NCBI GenBank assembly: GCA_002914805.1
Contig: JXTB01000110.1
Span: 257,672 to 321,671, forward strand
Origin: Parasponia andersonii
Taxonomy: Eukaryota; Streptophyta; Magnoliopsida; Rosales; Cannabaceae
Direction of reading: 5' to 3'
Length of the DNA: 64,000 nt
Shown piece by piece: positions 23,333 through 36,954 of the stretch. Each line of letters begins with the position of its first letter. Position 1 is the first letter of the stretch. Below the pieces are notes generated by a model. That model was given only the letters and a program-made list of their open reading frames with translations. It ran no database searches and was not told the origin of the DNA. The translations under genes and the position numbers were made by a program.

Positions 23333-26300
23333 CAATTGGTACCAGAGTCACAGATTTTGTTATGGTCTATTAACTGCAAATCTTTTTTTTTTTTTGGACT
23401 TGTTCTTGATTATTCAGTTTATATATGCATATTTTTAATTTTTAAATAGATTTGCCACTCTAGGTCTCTATGTCTCTTTGAATAATTAATTGATTTTTTG
23501 TCTGATGATGAATGGATATCAATTTTTTATGTTATGGATGGTTTATGAATTTGTTAGTTTTATGAACCTTGACCATGGTTATGGAGTCTTATGGTGTAAT
23601 CTTTTTATTGGGCTTGTAACGTCTATCGTCATCATGTTTTCCTTCTTAATAGTTTTTCTCATATTTGCATTTTTCCTATACTAGAAAATTATAAATCTAA
23701 GTTTCTGTATTTTTCTTGGAAGAACAATAATGATAGAAAAGCTTGGAAGACTAACAATGGAGGAAGAAGAAGATGAAGAAGAACTCTTGTTTTTATTTAA
23801 TTTTCTTTTTCTATTTTTATTTTATGTTTTATTTTAATTTATTAAAAAAATTAAGAAGGGGCGCTGGCCACTGCACGGTCCACCGTGCACCCTCCCATTC
23901 TCATCCCTCTCAATTTAAAAGAAAAAGTTTTTTTTTTAAATTTAGTTGATAAATATTTTTAAATACTTATTTGTTTTCAAATCATTTGTTTCCGATTTTT
24001 ATATTTCTGATAGTTATTTAAATTTGAATAGAAAATTGGCTATTTTGAAATTTTGAGTAACTATATATTTCCTTTGAGATAATTAAAAGATTTTGCTAAA
24101 TATTTTATTTATGATAAATCTTGTAACTATTTAAAATTTAATAGATATCTAGGTTATTTAATTCAAATTGATATCTTATATGAAAAGATATCATTTTTAA
24201 ATTTTGAATTAATCTAGATTTATTTTTTCAATAAACAAATATTTTTTAGTAGAAAATATAATATTTTTCTAAATTTGTATGTGTTAAATATTTGTATTTA
24301 CTACTAATAGATTTTGCAAGAAAAATATTGAAGATTATAGAGATACGAAATTAGAAGATTTGAATATCAAGATCATCAATTTAATTCCAAATTTTGTAAT
24401 TTAAGATTTTAAGGCAACCATGGCTATATAATATATTATTTAATGCTTTATTTATTTATTGTAATTAATATGTGATTATCCTTACAAATCTATTTATGAT
24501 AACATATCATATAGAATACGGAGTACCACCGAGATATTATCATAATGTCTTGTATATTAATTATGATTTAGAGTATCTAATTAGATTTAGAAAACTTCGT
24601 AAATCATAATAAATCCCATAATTAATTAAATAAATAAGCTGACAAAGAGAATGCTTACTGGATTAAGACCTACAATTTCCGTTGTAAATCTATTAGTTAG
24701 GTTTCTATATATGATAACCGTTAGAAGACTATAGAAATTACTTTCTAGATTGGGTTTCTCCGGATAAAACTCTAGAAACTTATTATTTGTGGTTACCCTT
24801 AGGTAACATTAAATTGAAAATCTTTACTATAGTTTAAACAATGGTCATACACTCAAATTAGACTTATTACTATTTTTTTTAGAGTTTTATTAAAAGGTTC
24901 TAATGACCAAATAAAACAGTAGTTATTAATTATTAAATATAAGATATTTTGATAGTTATTAATACTTATGAAGGTCTTAGTTTAACTAGAATTCGATAGG
25001 TCTTTCTCATAGGAAACTTATCTAAATTCAGGGTTAGATTCCCGTTGAATAAAATATAGTATTTTTGGGTAACTACATCTATATTTGTATTCATGCATTA
25101 TGTAGGATTTTACTCAAAAAGTGAAATGCAACAATTACTTATACATATTTTATTTTTCCCAGCACAATGCCTAAAGATCCTAAATCCATAAAATCAATAT
25201 TTAAAGATTGGAAAGGAATTGAACACGAGTGATTTTTGAGTACTGAGCCTCCACAACCTATCGCTGAAAACTCAACAATTGATGAAAAGCTAAATTAGTT
25301 CAAGCAATTCAATTCTAATGATATTGTAAAATACTATTTGATGGACTATATGATTGAAGTCAATAGGTTATATATTCATAAGTTGGATTCTATAAGAGAA
25401 ATTGTTAATGAGATATTTCTTGACATAAAATTGACAAATGAAGTAATGGATAATACTACTGAATAGTTGAATTAGTACAATCTTGATCTAGGGATCAAAG
25501 CTGGTAAGATACTTGGAGATATTGAAATTGACATTGGATATTCTTGATATATTGAGAAAAAGGGTCAAGATCAAAAACTCAGAACACCTTGGGATTAGTT
25601 TCGCAAAGAAAAATCTGAGCCTAAAATTCCTGTTTAATTAGATAATATATGTTATTATAGAAATAAAAGATCTTAAAGATGAAGATCTTGATATGGGTAT
25701 TTTGAAGAAGCTTGAATCAAATCACAGGAGGAAAAGAGATAGACTTGATATTCAAGAGATCTTTTTGACTTCATATATTGAAAAGAGAATTATAAGAGGT
25801 ATTTATACTTCTTGCAAATATATTGTTGATAGTTTTTTTATTCATACTTGTAAAATAACAACGTTTGTGGCTCTCTTTAGGGTATTGAAGTGCTTGAGTG
25901 GAAGATACCTTGGATATGGAAGCGGAAAAGACTCTGCAAACTGAAGCACTGGAAAGAATATTTTATTTGTAGAAGACTATTTATGAGTTTTAAGTTTTAT
26001 AGGGATTAGCTCTTTTACTTTGAGAAAATTTATTTAGTATTTTTTTAAAATATTTTGGAACATTTATATTTTTAGTTATTCAATAAAATCTTCATATTTT
26101 CTTTGGACCATTAGATCTACAAGTAATAAAATTTAAACTCATATCCACTACTTACATAATTTATGACAGTAATAATGATGAGAGGATGTTTGTAATATCT
26201 TAATGGATAAACTTGGTTTGTTGACCATGAAAGATACTTTCATCTTATAATGGTGGTTGTCACGAATATATATATGTAATGATTCCTCATTGGAAGTTAT

Positions 26301-27777
26301 CTCAACACTAGTCATACTTCAGTAGAATAGTGTTATAGAAAAGAGAAATAGAACCCTATTTGACATGGTTCATTACTCATCATTATTAACCTTACTTCAG
26401 GAATACAGACACTGATTCTTAATATTGTTTCATCTAATTTTGTTTCTAAAACACCCCGAGATTATGGACAAGTCACAAGTTTCATTTGCCTCATCCTAAT
26501 AAATGAGGATATCCTACTCATGTGTTAAAGAAACAAAAAAGGCAAGATGAAATTAGATTTAAGAAGTTTGATATTTTTCCAAAAGTACGAGAGGTGGTTG
26601 CTTTTATAGTCTAACTAATAACAAGGTATTTGTTAGCACAAATGCAACTTTCTTGGAAAAGGACTATGTAAAGAATTACAAGCTTAAAAATGAAGTAATT
26701 ATTGAAGAAATTACTAGAGAGACATCAACTACAGATGTTCTAGATGTTAAAATGCCTGTGATTGATGAGCTGATGTCATATCAAAGAACTACGAGTACTC
26801 TAATGCAAATGGTGGTTTTACAGCAACAAGTTCCACATTGGACTCATGTTATGAACCCATCGATTTTACAGCAAGCACCATCTACTAGTGGACCACTTCT
26901 TATAAAATAAAATGTTCAGCCCATAGTACAACAACAACTAACCACTAAAATTCTCCAGAATCCTTTACAGCTTCGTTGTAGTAGGAGGGTTGTAAGACAG
27001 TCCAAAAGATGTCAAGGTAAATTCTTCTAGACTATCTATAAGAGTTTAGAACTCATGGAAAAAGGCTATGAAATCAGAGATAAAGTATATGTACTATAAT
27101 CATATCTAGAAACTTATGGATCTACTTGAAGGAGTAAAACTCATACGTGCAAATGGGTCTACAAGGGAAAAAGAAGAATAGACGGGAAGGTTGAGACCTT
27201 CAAAGTAAGGCTTGTAGTAAAGGGTTGTACCTAGATAAAAGGAATCGATTATGAGGAAACTTTCTCTTCCATTGCTATGATAAAGTCTATTCGTATTCTT
27301 TTATCCATAATCACAAACCTCGATTATGAAATTTGATAAATGGATGTCAAAACTATATTTCTAAATAGAATTCTTGACGAGAGCATCTATGCAATGCAAC
27401 CAAAAATCCATGAAGAAAAGGTCTGTCTCTTACAGAGGTCTATTTATGGACTAAAGTAAACATCTAGAATGTAGAATATAAGATTTGATCAATTTATTAA
27501 ATCTCATGAATTTGATCAAGTTATAGACGAGTCTTGTACTACAAAAAGATATAAAATAGCAAATTAGTATTTTTAGTATTTTATATAGATAACATTTTAC
27601 TTGTTAGAAATGATGTAGGTGTAATGATAACTACTTAAGTATAGTTTGCAAAGCAATTTGATATGAGGCACCTTAGTAAGATAAGCTATATATTAGGAAT
27701 CCAAATCATTCGTGATAAGAAGAACAAGTCCATAACTTTATCACAAATTTCTTATATATAAAAAATCTTGAGTAGAT

Positions 27778-29251
27778 TGTTACGCTAAATACATGTACAT
27801 AAAATAACCGCAAGTGCACAGGTCATAAATAAGTAATAAAGTGATAAATATTGAGTTGTCGATCCTACGAGTAATTGGGTATTAAATTATCGTTAAGTAC
27901 TAGAATTATTGTGACTTAACTTAATCTAGGCAACCAAAATAAATGAATATATAAATTAAATAAATAAAAAGATAAATATAAATACAAAAATAAATACAGA
28001 TAATCTATGCACAAATATACTAGAGGATTGAATTCACCTAACTATCAACCATGTCTTTTGATCACCAATTGCATTCTAATCAATTATTCCTGATTTATAA
28101 GCCAAAAACTCAAAGATATTTCTAATCCCTCTCTTGAGTGCTGAGTGAAATCACTCTAAAATCTCAATTCTAATATCTCTACTCCGAATCTAGAAATTAA
28201 GAATTCATTATGTTCAATGGTTCTTTGATAATAGCTTTAAAAGAATTATAAGTTCTCTTGAACTCTACAAATACTAGATTATACAATCCTATGGTTGTTT
28301 CTAAAATTTCCTTTCTCAAGTGTCAAATTCTAGAAACCAAATCCTCTAACTAATAGCTAATTAGCAGAGAAGCAGTAAGTATGGAATAACATAAATAAAT
28401 TCAAGAACAATACTAAAGAACATATTAGAAATCAAGACATAGAATTAAAGTTTAAGTTACATCATTTCCCAAGCATATAATAATTAGTTCAACATAGAAG
28501 AGTCCAACACTAATTTTAACAAGAATTTCATTTAACCAAATATATTTAATAATCAAGCATAGTACAAAATTCAAATGAAACTAGGGTGGGAAAGAGAATG
28601 AGAAAAAAATCTTTTATAGAGGTAAAACTTCAAGCTTCAATCTCTTCAAGCCACTCTCTCAAGTATTCTCTCTAATATTTTTGTTCTAAGCTCCTTCCAT
28701 TCTAGGATTTTTGAGCTCTCTTTTTTATATTTTCTCTCCAACTCTCCACACATGAAATAGAGGCACTTAAGGTTGTATTTAAGCAGCTCCAAGGTGATCT
28801 AGGCCGGGTGGAATGTCAACCATTCAATCAGATGGTATCAATGGTCCAGATTGTTTCTAAAAACTCGCTAAAAATGCACTTTCAAATACTGTGTAGTGCC
28901 GCGGCACTCTCTAGCAAATGCCACAGTGCTCTAGCCTTTGGAACTCAGTTTTCCAGGCAGCACTCTCGGCTCTGGAATATAGCATGACAACTTTGTTTTT
29001 TCTCGGGGACACCATTTCTTCATTTTAGCTTCATTTTGCCTGATTCTCATTGTATTGCATTTGTATCGGACTCAATTTTCATTCCAAATAGTTGAAATAT
29101 CTATATTTGTCACAAATTTTTCTTCATTCTCATTTATTCATAAGAACTACAAAAATAAAGAAAAATACATCAAACCAACAAAAATACTTGAAAACTTATA
29201 ATTGCTTGAGTTGAATGATACTTGATTTATGAGTGAATTACTCACTCATCA
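27778..29251 (-). mobile_element. Element C: 3' LTR (fossil)
   Basis: This is the left copy of the long LTR. Shared words with the right copy include 'gggtattaaattatcgttaa', 'atgaatatataa' and 'gtgagtgaatta' in order. On the minus strand it begins TGATGAG and ends GTAACA. Confidence 0.8.
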
Positions 29252-31978
29252 ACTAACCCTAAACTCAAATATTTGCTTCTCCTCAAGCAAAACAATATAA
29301 GAAAAAGAATAGCAAAACATAAATCAAGTACTAAAGACATAAAAGACATAAAAATTGGTGACTTTTATATCGAATCAAAAACCGTGTAGGTATCTCCAAA
29401 GTCACAAAATTTTCCAAAGCTCAAAGGAAATACAAACATTGAGATTATCTAGATTTTCAACTGTAAGCATCAATTTAACTCCACTCAAGACTCTCAATAT
29501 GTAAGTGTGTGCAAAACCAATATCACTTAACAAAATGAACTTCAGATAGACATGTATGTTTCAATAAACAATGAAATATCCCTACACGATGTAATTTGGA
29601 ATTATCATATGCCTATTTTTTATGTTGCTCTCCACTAATATATGTTAGTATATTATCAAAGATCAAAAGGTCTTTTATTAAGTTTGTAATATTGGCTTGG
29701 ACAAAGGTAAGATAATTTTAGAAAAATTTGATGTTCAAATTACTCTTAAGTATATTAATCTTAGACGTTTATAGAGTTATTCTTTGGTATACCAAATAGT
29801 ACTCCCATACTTCTTTTCAACTATATTTTTCTTCTACCAACACTCCGTTAAATGCTTATTTAATTTTTTTTACTTTTTTTTTGAAATGAAAGATATAAAA
29901 TAAGATAAAGAATGAAAATCAAAAACCTCTCTATCAAACTCAAAATCAACATTGCCTTCAATGTTGAAAAACAAAATAGAGGGTAAGGACACAAAATTTT
30001 CACCATATTATTCCTTTCTCTTTTTTTTTTTGGTTTTTTTTTTTTTGCTTCATAACACTCCCTTCCTCCCAACATAAGCATAACATAAAATAACTCTTTA
30101 AAACAATCAAAATGCTTAAGGATAAAGTTGGTGGTCATTAGTTTAATTTGGCAAAAATGTAATAGAAAAAGAAAGGTACAAATAGGCTCAAAGTGGGTAT
30201 ACTAGGATAATAATATATCAAGGTTAGCTTGAAAGGCTCAAACGGTTCAAAGATAGCCTAAGTTATTTCTCCAATGACACCTAACATAGAATTTCATCTC
30301 AAATTTCACTCAAATAGGTTTTAGAGTTCATGAGATATTAATGCATATCTAATGCACAAGTGTTCTCTAAAAGCACAAAGAGTCAAGTGATCATGATTAT
30401 TATGCTCAAATATATAAAATCAAGAATGAGGTTCAATTAATACGAGTCCAGCACATGGATAATCTCAATGTATTACATTTCAAAAGACCTAAGAGAACAT
30501 TAAATAAATATACTCATCATTAATATCAAGTCATCTCACCTTAACAAAACTCACAACTTATTCAAACAAGCAAAAGAAAACAAAGCGAATAAAAGATTTT
30601 CCAAAAGAAACCAACTCATAGGAAGAAAAGTCACAACTATCAACACACAAGCAAAGCCATACCCAATAAATAATTGATCAATAAGTGTTTTTATCTCCAA
30701 ACTCAAAATCGACAATGTTCTCAAAATTTAAATATTAAATGTAAGCACAATGTAAAAGAACACGTACTGGGGTCGCACCTCCTATTAAGATTGGCCCATG
30801 TGGTGCTCCAAGCAAGGTGGCTCTAACTTGTATAGGACTCCTCTTAATAAATTGCATCCCTAGGCTTATTCATGCACAAATTGGTAAAGCTCGTCAAATA
30901 GTGGCTTCCGCCCATAGTATCTATCATATGACACATCAAATAGGTCTTGGTTTCGAACGCCTTCAAGCTTGGCTATGTATGAAAATATTCAACATGTACA
31001 CTCAACTTGACTCGGCACTGGCACATGTGATTGGTAGACTTGAATAAATCGTGCTAGTAATGAATCGTGTTAGTAGTGGTGGGGGAGGTGTTGGCCACAT
31101 AAGATCGTCATAAATGTGATATTTGATGAATGGTAGTAGTATGATGATTTGGATCTCAAAGGGTGAAGAATCACAAGTATTGTCTTGCGATCTTGTGATT
31201 CTTCCTCCTTGATCCACTCTTGATTATCCTCCTCGCTTAAGTCATCATTATCAAACAAACCCAAAATCGTCCCATTTATGCTCGGCTCTTCATAGTGGTT
31301 TTCATCAATATTTGAAACTTATCCATATATCATAGTTGCCATTCTTCTCATGGCTTCAAGGCAATCATAGAGAGACTCAAATTATGAATTTCAAATAGTC
31401 TCTATTCTCTTCCACTCCTCATAGCGAAGTCTTGTCTCCTCCGAAAATTATGCAACTAGATATTCAATGTTAGGAGAAAGCTATGCTTGATGATATGGAG
31501 TATCACACTATAGCACCAAAATGTTAGAATTATCTCCCAAACTAAGGTTGCTTGGTAGATAATTCCAACTCTGATAGTCGAAGTCGGCCATGTCTTCTAA
31601 CAACCAATAAGCTTCATCAATTGATAATTGGTAAATAGAGGTAGTACAATTTCCTTTTTCCATCCACATTGTTATTTTGGGCCGAAAGTTGTTGAGGAAA
31701 TTTTGTATTTAATACTCCCAAGAGAAACCATGATTCGGGCACATCGTGAGCAATTCTTTGTATCTCTACCATGCACAATAAAATGGCTTTGAGTCTCGTT
31801 GAGCAAACCATAAAAGGGCTTGTTGATCTATCATCTCAAAACACCTCGCAAAATAAATATTTAAAAATAAAAATTAAAAAATGAAAATAAATAAACGCCT
31901 GAAGTAAAATCAAATAACTTACTCCTGATATCAACAACAATCTAAAATACTAATTCTCCGGGAACAATGCCAAAAACT

Positions 31979-33430
31979 TATTACACTAAATGCATATATG
32001 TAATATTACCATAATTGTACGGGTTGTAAACAAGTAATAAAGTAATAAATCTTGAGTTATTGATCCTACGAGGAAGTGGGTATTAAATTATCGTTAAGTA
32101 CCGAAATTATCATGAATTAACTTCATCTAGGCAACTAAAGTAAATGAATATATAACTTAAATAAATACAAAGATTAATATAAATGCAAAAATAAAATATG
32201 AAAACTCTATGAACAAATGTACTAGGGAATTGAATTCATCAAACTATCAACTTCATCTTTTAATCACCAATTGTGTGCTAATCAATTATTCCTAATTTAT
32301 AAGCCGAGAACCCAAAAATATTTCTACTTCCTATCTTGAGTGTTGAGTAAAATCACTCTTAAATTTTGGTTCTAAAATCTCTATTCCAAACCTAAAAATT
32401 AAGAATTCATTATTTTCAATGGTTATTTGATTCAAAGAAATTATAGGTTCTCTTAAACTCCACAAATCCTAGGTTATACAATTCTATGGTTGTTTCTAAA
32501 ATTCCCTTTCTCAAGTGTCAAATTCTAGAAACTAAATCATCTAACTAGTAGCTAATTAGTTGAGAAGCATTAAACAATACCAAAGAACATATTAGAAATT
32601 AAGACATACAATCAAAATTTAAGTTACATCTTTCCCCAAGTATATAACAATTAATTCAACATAGGCAAATCTAACGCTAATTTCAACAGAATTTCATTTA
32701 ACCAAATGTATTCAATAATCGAGCATAATACAAAATTCAAATAAAATTAGGGTGAGAAAGAGGATGGAAAAAGCTCTTTTATGGAGGTAGAACTTCAAAT
32801 TTCAATCTCTTCATGTCATTCTCTCAAGCATCCCCTCAAAGATTTTGGCTCCAAGCTCCTTACTCTCTAGGATTTTTGAGCTCTCTTTGTTGAATTTTAT
32901 CTTCAACTCTCCACATATGAAATGGAGGCTTAAGGTTGTATTTAAGGGGATCCAAGATGACCTAGGCTAGGTGGAATGTCGACCATTCGATTAGATCAAT
33001 GGTCTAGATTGGCTCTAAAAACTCGCTGAAAACGCACTTTCAGACGTTGTGTAGTGCCACAGCGCTCCCTGGCAAGCACCACGGTGCTCTAACCTCTGGA
33101 ACTTAGTTTTCCAATCAGCGACGCAGCGCTACTATTATAGTGCCACGACACTCTTAGCTCTAGAACTCAGTACGATAGCTTTTCTTCCTGGGGGTGTCAT
33201 TTTTTCATTTTAGCTTGCCTGATTTTCATTGTATTGTATTTGTATCGGACTCAACTTTCACCCTAAATAGTTGAAATATCCATATTTATCACCAATTTTT
33301 TTGATTCTCATTTATTCATAAAAACTATAAAAACAAAGCAAAAACATATCAAACCAACAAAAATACTTGAGAACTTACAATTGTTTGAGTTGAATGATAC
33401 TTGATTTGTGAGTGAATTAATCATTCGTCA
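31979..33430 (-). mobile_element. Element C: 5' LTR (fossil)
   Basis: This is the right copy of the long LTR, beginning TGACGAA on the minus strand and followed inward by the primer-site-like sequence at about 31956-31976. It is collinear with the left copy. Confidence 0.8.
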
Positions 33431-34232
33431 TAGATTCAACATCAAAAACACTAAGAAATAGTTGTTGCCTTTTTAACATGGAGTTAAATTATCAAAAGAG
33501 CAATCTCCTAAGAATGCAAAAGAGATAGAAGACATGAAGAGAATACCATATGCTTTGGTGGACAGAAGTCTCATGTTTGTCATGTTATATACTGTACCTG
33601 ATATAGGCTTTGTAATAGGAATTGTTAGTAGATTCTAATCAAACACAGAACAAGACCATCGGGTGGTAGTCAAGTATATTCTAAAGTATCTTTAGAGAAC
33701 TAGAGACTATATGCTTGTGTATTCTGGAGAAAGCCTTACTCCCATTAGGTACATGGATTCTGATTTCCAATCATATCCTGACTTTAGAAAGTCAACTTCT
33801 AATTCTATCTTTACTCTTGGCAGAAGAGCTATTATTTAGAGGACTATGAAGTAAACTTATATTGCTATCTCTACCATGGAAGTTGAATATGTAGCTCCTT
33901 GTGAGGTTGCAAAAGAAGCTGCTTGACTCCATAAATTCTTAATGGATGTACAAGTGGTTACTACTACTAGTCAATTATTAATTTTATACTGTGACAACAA
34001 TGGAGCAGTTGCTAACGTAAAGGAATTTAGAAACCACAAAAGAGCAAAGCACATGGAGAGAAAGTATCATCTTATTCGAGATATAGTTGATCAAAGAGAA
34101 GTGATTGTGTGTAAGATCACATCAGAATATAACCTAGCTAATTTTTTGACTAAAGAACTATATAGCAAGAGCTTTAAACGTCACCTTACAGGTTTAGGGA
34201 TCATATAAAAGGCTCCTCTCCCCTCCTTTGTA

Positions 34233-34577
34233 TGTAGTAATTCAGTTTTCAGTAAAACATTAGTTTAACGGCTTCACAGGAAGCTAAGAGAAAAGTGAGA
34301 GAGAAAAATTCTTGAAGTCACTATTAGAGGCCATTGAAGTTCTTAGATTCTTATATTGGAGTTGACTGAGATCGAGGTATTCATACAACTCTATAGTTAC
34401 AAGCTTGGTGCATATGAAAGAAGACTTAGTAGTTGATGTACTTATTTTATTGTATGTATTTAGACCATAACAAAGATCCTAAAAGTTTTTTATAAAAAAC
34501 TATAATCCGGAAAAATTTTTATTTTCTATATTTCTACTCATGTTTGATTTTGTTTTTTTTTTTGTAAATTATAGCCA
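34233..34577 (+). mobile_element. Element E: 3' LTR (fossil)
   Basis: It starts just after the end of the copia RNase H region and is collinear with the 5' LTR, with many substitutions. Its right edge abuts the LINE ORF1 fragment. Confidence 0.7.
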
Positions 34578-35790
34578 ATACTTACTGCCTTTCTAATAGC
34601 CTCAATTCCACAAGTATCCACCAGTTGTTGAACATAGCTATCTCCTAATAACGGTTCTCCTACGCTTGGTTTCTTAGACACCACGACTTCTCTAATATTG
34701 TTCTACTCTTAAACTTGTCCCTATCATTTGTAGTAGCTCCAGAAGATTTAACAAACTGAGAAATATCATTGTTCGCCAAATCCTTTCTATGTTTCGATTG
34801 CTTTTCCTTTACTAATGCCGTCACCTCTCATATTCTCATAATTCTCCAATGTGGGGTTAATCCTCATTATCAGGTCCCCGTATCTCCTAACTCAATCCCT
34901 AAAGTCATAAATCGGATCCCTCTTGGACTCTCAAAAAGTTCGATCATTATACATACACCAATGATCCATACTCCCTCCTACCATGATTTTGATAATTAGA
35001 TTTGAGCCTTCAACCAAGTCCCATATCGCTTCGCCCTTAACAAACTAGAATCCAAAATGCTATCATCCTTCATTGAACATTCTCTATCTCAGTGTCCAAT
35101 TATTCCACACGTAAAACAACAATCTAGAAGTCGTTCATATTTCGAAAGAAAAGAAACCTCCCTTCCAACTTCATCTATGAAGCAATGAATCCCAGGTCGA
35201 AGGCGTAGATTCATATCAACTCTGACCCAACTTTCATACATGAATCACGAACGTGAACCTCCTTAAGAACCCCAATCATCTTACCTCAAAATTAGGCACA
35301 ACCTTCCATAATACAACAAACCGAAACATTACAAATATGCACCCAGAAAGCAACATGATCAAAGTTCGTGACCGAAATCTCTCCCAATCACTTAGGTATA
35401 TAGTTAGGGATAATATTTGCTTCTCATAAACCCAGGGACCACCCGCCAATATTCTTCTGCGACCCTTTCACTACCAAAGTGAAAGAGAAAAACATTGTTC
35501 TGATCGATCTGTTCAACATGAAATCCTTTAAGAACCCTTCAAATTGCTTACATCGTCCCTTCCAGACCTTCCTTTTTAGCTGATTTGTTTCCCAAAATCT
35601 TTCTAACTAAGCACATATCCATTATTTCTTTCCTCTCTTCAGATACTTCCCTTGGCGTTTTGACGACATGCCCATCTTGATTATAAAGATTAAGATCTTC
35701 ACAAGGTTTGGAAATTTTCTCCAAATCCATAAGCTTTCTATCTAATAAGCACACCCTCACAACAACTAAATCTGTCTTACAGAAACATGA
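34578..35790 (-). mobile_element. L1-type LINE, ORF1 (gag-like) part
   Basis: On the minus strand, near 35760-35550, reads MRVCLLDRKLMDLEK..., then LVRKILGNKSAKKEGLEGTM, resembling the N-terminal part of plant L1 ORF1. Further on are an NNVFLFHF stretch and a zinc knuckle near 35100 (CFTCGIIGH). The sequence stops exactly where the copia 3' LTR begins. It matches in strand and order the ORF2 fragment at 20165-21987, so both may be one LINE split by later insertions. It is an inactive copy with stops and frameshifts. Confidence 0.7.
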
Positions 35791-36954
35791 CTAAAAAACT
35801 TGCCGTAGGGCAACTTTAGATTTCCCACCTCATAACTCAGAGAGATCTGAAGGGGGTACTCTCTCATATCATTTATTATGGAGCTTTATTTTATAGGATT
35901 GTAATATTCATCGATAGTAAACTATTTAAAGTATGTCCTTATGACTAAAAACATTTAAACAAATACATTAAATACTATAACTATACTAGCATAAATTTTA
36001 CAAGCTATGAACTGTATGCATTTATAAAGCATCATTCCGTTTTCTTTGTTAGGTTTCATTATCCAAAAAAAAAAAAAACAATGTTTTGAAATTTGGGCTT
36101 CTTAAAAAAAAAAAAAAACTAGGCTCAAAATCTGAAAATCTAAAAAAATCCCAGATAGGTTAAATTTTTTGAAAAATTCTAGATTCATTTGGAAATATGT
36201 CCTTTTTTTAAGTTCATTTAGAAAAATAACACTTTAAAAAAAATTTCAAAAATACTATATTTTCTTCAAAATTGATACTTTTCAAAAATATATACGATAA
36301 TTAATCAAGTTATTTGAGATAATGAAGTGAGTTACTCAAAATAACCAGATTTTTTATCTCAAATAACTTGACCGGTTACCCCAGTTACCTTATCAATTTG
36401 TAAAAAAGAAATAAAGCTTATTATCACGAGCATGTAAAGAACCCGAGCCATATGACTCAATATCAGCATTTTCCTTTTAAGTGTGAGCCCTAGTAAATAA
36501 TTTAGATTTTTTAAATAATGGCTACTCTCCTATGAAAGGAGGACAACTAGGCTGTAAATTTCACGAGCTCGAGATAATTAGTATTGCTTTTAAAAAAATA
36601 GGTATAAATATTTTTAAAACTGGTATTTTTTATAAATAACTTTGAGATTTTTTTAAAAAATAAAATAAAATCCATATTTTTTAATTTTTTTTGAAAATTT
36701 TCCATATAAAATCAAATTTTCCCTTCAAATTTTGATCAAAATTAATTTGATTCTTAATTGTAGTTTTTAACAAAGCCAGCTAGTTAATTAATTATGATCA
36801 GACAAAAACAAATTAGGCCATAACAAGCAGTAGCGGTGCGAAAATTTTAACAAAAGATTTCCGGACAGCATGAATAAAAAATTTAACAAATTAAACCACT
36901 ACCAAACAATAATGATACTAATACCGTGAAACAAAAGTACTTTTCTAAATAAAG
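35791..36954. other. AT-rich intergenic stretch with a perfect 18-bp inverted repeat
   Basis: TCAAGTTATTTGAGATAA at 36305-36322 is repeated in reverse complement at 36354-36371 with a 31-base loop. A-runs lie near 36068 and 36104. No gene or element is recognised; the stretch ends at the left LTR of element B. Confidence 0.6.

Larger units (their letters stand above)
27778..33430 (-). mobile_element. Element C: gag-only, gypsy-like LTR element inserted in element E (fossil)
   Basis: LTRs are 27778-29251 and 31979-33430, both long (about 1.45-1.47 kb) and similar throughout. The 5-bp target duplication TAGAT is perfect (27773-27777 and 33431-33435). Next to the right LTR, on the minus strand, lies a primer-site-like word (ttttggcattgttcccgg), so the element reads leftward. 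The inner part is only about 2.7 kb and shows traces of a gag segment near 31300-31870 (EAYWLLEDMADFDYQSWNY) but no pol. It is therefore a non-autonomous, LARD-like element. It is broken and old; its LTRs differ at very roughly one base in seven by eye. Confidence 0.8.
22995..34577 (+). mobile_element. Element E: Ty1/copia LTR retrotransposon interrupted by a gag-only LTR element (fossil)
   Basis: The two similar LTRs are 22995-23332 and 34233-34577. A tRNA-Met-like primer site (tggtaccagagtc, 23338-23350) follows the first. Gag-like sequence starts near 25154 (MPKDPKSIKSIFKDWKG). RT-region sequence lies at about 27120-27770 (DYEETFSSIAMIKSIRILL, CLLQRSIYGLK). Copia RNase H sequence lies at about 33470-34208 (CDNNGAVANVKEFRNHKRAKH, TKELYSKSFKRHL). 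The middle of pol is displaced by the insertion at 27778-33430. Without that insertion it is about 5.9 kb. It is heavily decayed, with well over ten interruptions, and is probably many million years old. Confidence 0.8.

Noticed and set aside
23872-23889. Near-palindrome tgcacggtccaccgtgca
   Set aside because: A single short stem inside the leader of a decayed copia element with no conserved partner; probably chance.
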